From NCBI GenBank assembly GCA_945860745.1, contig CAMASH010000031.1, positions 1 to 37,895 of the forward strand: 37,895 nt of DNA, given 5' to 3'. The stretch's first letter is position 1, and every line of letters begins with the position of its first letter. Made by a program: the position numbers and the translations under genes. This document shows, in pieces, positions 33,328-37,895 of the stretch. Below the pieces are notes generated by a model. It saw nothing but the letters and a program-made list of their open reading frames with translations, was not told where the DNA came from and searched no databases. The stretch is from Chthoniobacter flavus. GTDB lineage: Bacteria; Verrucomicrobiota; Verrucomicrobiia; Chthoniobacterales; Terrimicrobiaceae.

Positions 33328-34996
33328 GCAGGATGATGCCCTGGCAGGCCACGAAAATAATCAGCGTCGGGACAGCCGTGATGATGAGCGAGGCATAGAC
33401 CACCGGCGGGGCCACCCCCTGACGCAGTTGATAAATGTAAACCATCAGGGTCCACATGGCCGGGTCCGGAGCCAGAATGAGCGCATAGAAAAATGATCCG
33501 TAGGCGCTGACAAAGACATCCAGGGCAATGACTGCGAGAATGGGCTTGGAGAGGTTCATGCTGATGTTCCAGAAGGTGACCCACTCGTTGGCCCCGTCGA
33601 TTTCGGCGGCTTCGTAGAGTTCCCGCGGCAGGCTGTCAAAGAACCCTTTCAACAGAAAAATGGAAAATCCATTGGCCAGCCCGGGCAGAACCAATGCGCC
33701 GAAGGTGTTGAGCAAATTGAATTCCCGCAATTGCAGGAAGATCGGAATCATGGTGACTTCCGCCGGGAAGGCGATGGTGGCCAGACAGAAGAGAAGGATG
33801 TGGTAGGAGGCCTTCATCTTGTAACGCGAAAGGGCGTAGGCGGCGAGGGGATTGACCAGCAGCGTGCCGGCGATGGAGAGGACGATGAGAATGACGGTGT
33901 TGCGGATTGCGCCGCCATGGCCGGTGATTTCATCGAGGACATAGCGATAGTTGAGGGTCAGAAATTGGGTCTTCCAGAATCCCTTTTCCTTGGCAAAGGT
34001 TTCGTCATCCAGGGCCTGCTGGGGGATCCTGGCGTCGGCGATGCCGCGATCAGCGGCCCAGCGGGCAAATCGCGTGTCGGCGCTCACGATTTGAAGTTCC
34101 TCCGGGCGGGCCTGGGTGCGGATGAACTCCACTTTCCTGAGATTGAGACTCTCCATGCGCGTGCGGCCGGCGGGGGTGATTTCGACAAAATCGGTGCGGA
34201 GCAGGCGGGTGACAAAGAAAACCCACGGCTCGGTCCCGATCTCCGGCACGGTCGCGGGAAAGGGAACCTCAGTGAAATTCCGGAATGCGGTCCCGAAGCG
34301 TTGGTTGTAGGTGGCGATATCAGCTCCGACAATGCGGGGCAGCACATTGGCACGGTAGAAAGCCCCGACGTTCCAGGCGAATTTGCGCGCGGGAGGTTGT
34401 GTCGCCGAGAATGCGATAAACTCCTTCACCAGCGGCGTGTCGGGCAGGGGCGGGCTGTCCATGCGGATGAGCGGGGGATTGATTTCCGTGGGGCGCCTGA
34501 AGCTCGTGCCCAGAGCCTGGTTCACGCCTTCGAGCGAGCCGTATTTTTCCATGAGCCACGTCCGGAAGACCATGGTGGTGTAGGAGGGCATGCGCACATT
34601 CGGGCGCATGAAGCCAAGGGTGAAAAATTCCTCCGGCAGGGGAGTCTCTGCCAGAAACTGCTTCCAAAGCGGGACGAGCGCCGGGTCGGTAGAAGGCGCC
34701 GCTCTTCGAGAGATGCCGCGGAAGTTCGCGGAGCCGTCGTCCCAGCTCATTCTGAGGAGTTCGTTGACACCGTGATACCGCGTTTCCAAGTACCGCTGCC
34801 AGAGCGCGTCATCGTTCACCAAATAGGCGGGAAAGAACAGGGTGTCGCCCGCCTGGGCGCGGGGTTCGACCGAACCGGACAGCATGATCAGAAACGGCGC
34901 GATCATGGTAATCGCCCCCAGGGCGAGGAACAGGTAGATCACCGCATAGAGCGTGCGGATTTTGACGCTTTTGGCCGTGGAGGGAGCGAAGAGCAT
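33299..34996 (-). CDS. MalG-type ABC permease with a large extracytoplasmic insert (copy 2)
   Basis: Encodes 565 residues. Transmembrane helix 1 (15-40) is followed by an outside domain (about 45-355) and five helices. The EAA loop is ELYEAAEIDGANEW (about 459-472). The insert has four stretches of one pattern, F/W-x-x-WL-x-x-x-YG-x(5)-N-x(3)-GT-x-F-x(5)-E: near 65, 144 (FRTWLMEKYGSLEGVNQALG), 217 (ATYNQRFGTAF) and 309 (FARWAADRG). The second closely resembles a segment of GH42 beta-galactosidases. It should pair with the SBP-MalF fusion, whose TAA shares a base with its ATG. The ATPase must come from elsewhere. Confidence 0.88.
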   Translation of the reverse strand: MLFAPSTAKSVKIRTLYAVIYLFLALGAITMIAPFLIMLSGSVEPRAQAGDTLFFPAYLVNDDALWQRYLETRYHGVNELLRMSWDDGSANFRGISRRAAPSTDPALVPLWKQFLAETPLPEEFFTLGFMRPNVRMPSYTTMVFRTWLMEKYGSLEGVNQALGTSFRRPTEINPPLIRMDSPPLPDTPLVKEFIAFSATQPPARKFAWNVGAFYRANVLPRIVGADIATYNQRFGTAFRNFTEVPFPATVPEIGTEPWVFFVTRLLRTDFVEITPAGRTRMESLNLRKVEFIRTQARPEELQIVSADTRFARWAADRGIADARIPQQALDDETFAKEKGFWKTQFLTLNYRYVLDEITGHGGAIRNTVILIVLSIAGTLLVNPLAAYALSRYKMKASYHILLFCLATIAFPAEVTMIPIFLQLREFNLLNTFGALVLPGLANGFSIFLLKGFFDSLPRELYEAAEIDGANEWVTFWNISMNLSKPILAVIALDVFVSAYGSFFYALILAPDPAMWTLMVYIYQLRQGVAPPVVYASLIITAVPTLIIFVACQGIILRGIVVPSEK

Positions 34997-37401
34997 TATT
35001 TGGCGGTCTTGAATTCCATACGGCTGAGGCGCTGAAGTTGGATCACGGTGATGCCGATGAGCAGGCTGCCGAGAATCCAGGCCATGGCGGTGGCATGGCC
35101 CAGGCGAAGCCGGGTGAAGGCCTCGAAAAAGATCAGGATGGAGGTTACCTCGGTGGCCCCGTTGGGCCCGCCGCCGGTCATGAGAAGGATGTTGGTCGCG
35201 CCGTGGAACGAGGCCGCCACGGCTCCGGTAAAGTTGATGATGATGAGGGCCTTCAAGCCGGGGTAAACAATCAGGCGGGTGCGCTGGAGAAAGCTGGCTC
35301 CGTCAATCTCCGCCGCTTCAAATTGCTCAACCGGAATCGTCTTCAGCGCGGCCAGATAGATCAGACAACCGGGTCCCACGCCGGCCCAGATGCCGGGCAG
35401 GATGCAGGACAGCATGGCCAGATGCGGGTCATCGTTCCAGGCCCGCCGGGCCTCGAAACCGAAAAACCGGAGGATTTGGTTCAGGATACTTTCCGCCCCG
35501 AATAACTCCCGCCAAAGAAAAAACACGGCGGTGGCACTGATGATCGCGGGCAGATAGTAAAGGATGCGGAAGACGAGTTTGTGCCGCGGGATGAGGTGCA
35601 GGGCGTAGGCCAGCAGGATGGGTGCGGCAAAACCCAGGGTGAGGGTCCAGCCCGCATAGTGCAACGTGGCCAGGAGCGAGTTCCAGAAGGAGGCGTCAAA
35701 CAGCACATTGGCAAAGTTGTCGAGTCCGACGAACTGAGACGGCAGCACGATCTGATAATCCAGAAAGGCGAGTTGGGTCCCGCGAACCAGCGGCAGATAT
35801 TTCCAGACGAAAATCAGCAGCAAGGCCGGGGTCAGAAAAACCCACGGCAGAAAGCCGCGAGAAGACACCGGCTGCGCGGTGAGGCGACCGGCTTCGGAAA
35901 AGACCAGCGAGACCCGCCATGCCAGCAGGATGAAGGCTGCCACGATGAGAAGGACGACAAGGGCCGCCACCAGGCGGCGCTGGTTCATGCGCTCGGGCGG
36001 CACGTAGCCCAGCATGCGCTCGTCCGTCCGTTCCACGGCCGTTTTGAGGATGGCCGAAACTTCCCGTCGGACCCCCGCCATGTCCCCGTCGCGCCAGAGC
36101 CGCGCGATGCTCTCGCTGATCAGGATACGGTCGAGCGGATAAGTCATCTCGCTGTAAACGAGGTTGCAGTTTTTCCCATACGGTTCGGGTTTTCCCGTCC
36201 GGCTCGCCTCGGCATATTCCTCCTCCAGCCCGGCGGGCATCAATTTCAGGAATTGGTCAAAACCGAATTTTCGCAACAACACGGGATTGACCTGCGTGGC
36301 CAGGCCGAGCTCGACCAGGGTTTCCGTGCGGATGCGATCAGCCTCCTCGCTGCTGGTAAAAACGATGTATCGCCAAGCGGCCTCCCGCACGGCCGGATCT
36401 TTGATTCCCGAGTAGAGGCCCAGCACCGTGGAATTGATCTCCGCGCCGCGCTTCCCCGTCGGACCCAACGGCACGGGTCCGAAGCCAAACATTTCGGGGT
36501 CCATGGTGATCGAACTGCCGACATAGCCGAAAATCATGCCGGTTTTCTCCAGTTCCTGTTGGGTGGCCAGCGATCCGCCCCGGCGCACCAGACGTTCGCC
36601 TTCCACCAGCCGGTAATAAAACTCGTAAGCCGTGGCGGCTTCCGGCGTATCGAAAGCCGCCCTCCATTCATTCGGAGTGGTCTCCACGACGGCTTCCGCC
36701 CCTGCTGACCATAAAAAATTCAGCAGGTTCCAACTCGCACTCGAGCCGGCTCCCAGATGAAGCGGATTCAGGTTTCGATCCGCGCTTTTTATCTTCCGGC
36801 AAAAGTCCGCCAGTTCATCCCAGTCGCGGGGAGCACGCTGGGGCAGGCCGGCCTTTTGAAAAAGCTCCCGATTGAAATAAATGCCGCTGAACATGAGGTT
36901 GGTGGTCAGCCCGTAAAGATGACGCGTTCCATCCGGTCCGACGCGGTTCACGACGGGATCCACCTGCGGAGGGATCCGGGCCAGGATGCGGGCGCGTGCC
37001 TCCGGGGTCTCTGCGGCCAGAAGCGGATCGAGCGGGGAAACGATGCCCTTGCGCACAAAGCTGTCCGTGCTGCGGAAGTTCATATTGATGACGTCGGGCG
37101 CGATGCCGCCCACCACCATCATGATCGTATTCACTTCGCTGACCGTTCCCTCCAGCGTGATGCCTTCGGCCCGGACCAGTTCCATCCCGGGATTCCGTCG
37201 CAGAAATTCCTGCTGAATCCGCAGTGCGGCGACTTGCATGGGCTCGGTGACGCTCGGCTGCACCATGTTGGAAACACGCAGGCGGATCTTCTCCGCCGCA
37301 TCGAGCTGCGGGGGAAACGCCAGGACACCCAAAGCCAGCAGGCTGAAGAGGGAGGCCGGGAACGGTTTCCTCATTCGCTTGATTGGCACGGCTCTCACCA
37401 T
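34996..37401 (-). CDS. Solute-binding protein fused to MalF-type ABC permease
   Basis: Encodes about 801 residues from ATG 37401 (37374 and 37437 are alternatives). A signal peptide (MRKPFPASLFSLLALGVLAF..) precedes a family 1 extracellular sugar-binding domain to about residue 465, with RAPRDWDEL, SWNLLNFLWSAGAEAV and SSEEADRIR. One transmembrane helix (about 482-502, LVAALVVLLIVAAFILLAW) leads into a six-helix MalF domain whose EAA loop is EQFEAAEIDGASF. The binding protein is thus tethered in the periplasm to its own permease, giving a fixed receptor ratio. Such fusions are known for osmolyte systems but are unusual in the MalFG class. The permease gene follows at once. Confidence 0.88.
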   Translation of the reverse strand: MVRAVPIKRMRKPFPASLFSLLALGVLAFPPQLDAAEKIRLRVSNMVQPSVTEPMQVAALRIQQEFLRRNPGMELVRAEGITLEGTVSEVNTIMMVVGGIAPDVINMNFRSTDSFVRKGIVSPLDPLLAAETPEARARILARIPPQVDPVVNRVGPDGTRHLYGLTTNLMFSGIYFNRELFQKAGLPQRAPRDWDELADFCRKIKSADRNLNPLHLGAGSSASWNLLNFLWSAGAEAVVETTPNEWRAAFDTPEAATAYEFYYRLVEGERLVRRGGSLATQQELEKTGMIFGYVGSSITMDPEMFGFGPVPLGPTGKRGAEINSTVLGLYSGIKDPAVREAAWRYIVFTSSEEADRIRTETLVELGLATQVNPVLLRKFGFDQFLKLMPAGLEEEYAEASRTGKPEPYGKNCNLVYSEMTYPLDRILISESIARLWRDGDMAGVRREVSAILKTAVERTDERMLGYVPPERMNQRRLVAALVVLLIVAAFILLAWRVSLVFSEAGRLTAQPVSSRGFLPWVFLTPALLLIFVWKYLPLVRGTQLAFLDYQIVLPSQFVGLDNFANVLFDASFWNSLLATLHYAGWTLTLGFAAPILLAYALHLIPRHKLVFRILYYLPAIISATAVFFLWRELFGAESILNQILRFFGFEARRAWNDDPHLAMLSCILPGIWAGVGPGCLIYLAALKTIPVEQFEAAEIDGASFLQRTRLIVYPGLKALIIINFTGAVAASFHGATNILLMTGGGPNGATEVTSILIFFEAFTRLRLGHATAMAWILGSLLIGITVIQLQRLSRMEFKTAK

Positions 37402-37617
37402 CGAAAGATGAAAAAATGCCTTTATTTCGACAAGCAAAATTGTAATTCCGATTTATGAAATCTTATTTCCCGTGACCTTCACCGGATTTGCACTGCGGCG
37501 CATCGCTGTTTCCCGGGTCTGTCGTCGGCCGATCGTCGCCGGAAACCGGGCGCTGGACAGATCACGCCCGACGCCAGAGCGATGAGCGGCTTCCACGTCA
37601 GGCGAGGCCTAAACGGT
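37402..37617. other. Intergenic region upstream of the transporter genes
   Basis: This 216-bp region must hold the promoter of the minus-strand SBP-MalF/MalG operon and the end of the Rid gene transcript. The part at 37420-37480 is AT-rich against a GC-rich surround and is the likely promoter location. I see no convincing -35/-10 pair and no copy of the LacI-type operator found at the other three operons. Confidence 0.3.
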
Positions 37618-37895
37618 TCATCGTCCTTCGGGCAATCGGACAATCGCGTCGATTTCGACCTTGATGCCGGAGAGGAGCAAGGCTTGCACCGTTGTGCGGG
37701 CCGGGGGAACAGCGTTGGTGAAAGTAGATTGATACGTCGTATTGAAACCAGGGAAATCCGCCAGGTCGGCAAGGTAGCAGGTGCATTTGACCACATCGGC
37801 AAACGTGCAGCCGGCCCGTTCCAGAATGAGTCTGACGTGCTCCAGCGTCAGTTCGGTTTCCTCTTCAATCGTGCCGCGCACGGGTGCCCGTGTTG
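37618..37895 (-). CDS. RidA family protein, cut by the right edge of the window
   Basis: The visible C-terminal 92 codons read through the window edge without a stop; a GTG at 37881 is internal, since RidA homology continues upstream (RAPVRGTIEEETELTLEHV). The active-site arginine is present in PPARTTVQA and the glutamate in IKVEIDAIV, so it should be an active imine deaminase. It resembles the RidA at 19799 more than the one at 27608. It is upstream of the transporter genes on the same strand, as RidA is upstream of copy 1. Confidence 0.85.
   Translation of the reverse strand, partial: TRAPVRGTIEEETELTLEHVRLILERAGCTFADVVKCTCYLADLADFPGFNTTYQSTFTNAVPPARTTVQALLLSGIKVEIDAIVRLPEGR

Noticed and set aside
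33731-35035. 434-residue plus-strand open frame
   Set aside because: Antisense to the MalG copy 2 gene and composed of low-complexity Gly/Asp/Glu-rich sequence; a shadow.
35581-36708. 375-residue plus-strand open frame
   Set aside because: Antisense to the SBP-MalF fusion, Gln/Arg/His-rich, no motifs.

Overview
The window looks like chromosomal DNA of a saccharolytic Verrucomicrobiota member, probably Opitutae-like. The evidence is a PEP-CTERM protein built from beta-helix and autotransporter-type repeats next to a type IV pilin-like protein with a C-terminal DG motif, many sugar-acid and glycosidase genes, many SDR, Rid and creatininase-type enzymes, and MalF/MalG-type permeases with unusual extracytoplasmic parts. 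The lineage is inferred; there is no rRNA gene. No tRNA, CRISPR array or insertion sequence was recognised.

Layout. 1-428: gene debris. 418-2949 (+): a secreted SGNH hydrolase and an M55 D-aminopeptidase-like gene. 2958-7936 (-): a tight five-gene operon, in transcription order SIS-domain sugar isomerase, amidohydrolase, SDR, enolase-superfamily dehydratase and AGE-family epimerase. It looks like a sugar or sugar-acid route. 8449-11537 (+): PEP-CTERM surface protein and pilin-like protein. 11790-13379 (+): GH20-like hexosaminidase. 13391-16832 (-): two genes, a six-hairpin glycosidase and an unrecognised protein. 17027-19394 (+): Gfo/Idh/MocA oxidoreductase and a neutral-ceramidase-like hydrolase. 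19383-19765 (-): frameshifted AraC remnant. 19799-24282 (+): RidA, creatininase, SDR, a MalG-type permease, and a solute-binding protein cut off in mid-domain.

At about 24.23 kb the solute-binding gene runs directly into the 5'-truncated gene for a 2-oxoacid dehydrogenase E1-alpha subunit. From there to 32112 lies a tightly coupled (+) catabolic operon: E1-alpha, E1-beta, two SDRs (one lacking its catalytic Tyr), a Rid protein, an M81 MlrC-like peptidase, a MaoC hydratase, a class III CoA-transferase and a CitE-type lyase. The last three resemble the itaconate/mesaconate to citramalyl-CoA to acetyl-CoA plus pyruvate modules. 32113-33327 is a graveyard: the tails of a sialidase-like and a TetR gene, and an SDR with an in-frame stop. 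33299-37401 (-) is an intact second copy of the transporter, with the solute-binding protein fused to MalF and followed by a MalG that has a 300-residue insert. A Rid gene is cut by the right edge.

Three operons that face different ways (SIS, glycosidase and RidA) start with nearly the same promoter: TTG-type -35, 17-bp spacer, -10, then a CG-centred LacI-type operator. They probably form one local regulon. The other notable points are the chimeric junction at 24.23 kb, which carries its own strong ribosome binding site, and the two paralogous transporters with built-in receptor domains and no ATPase gene nearby.
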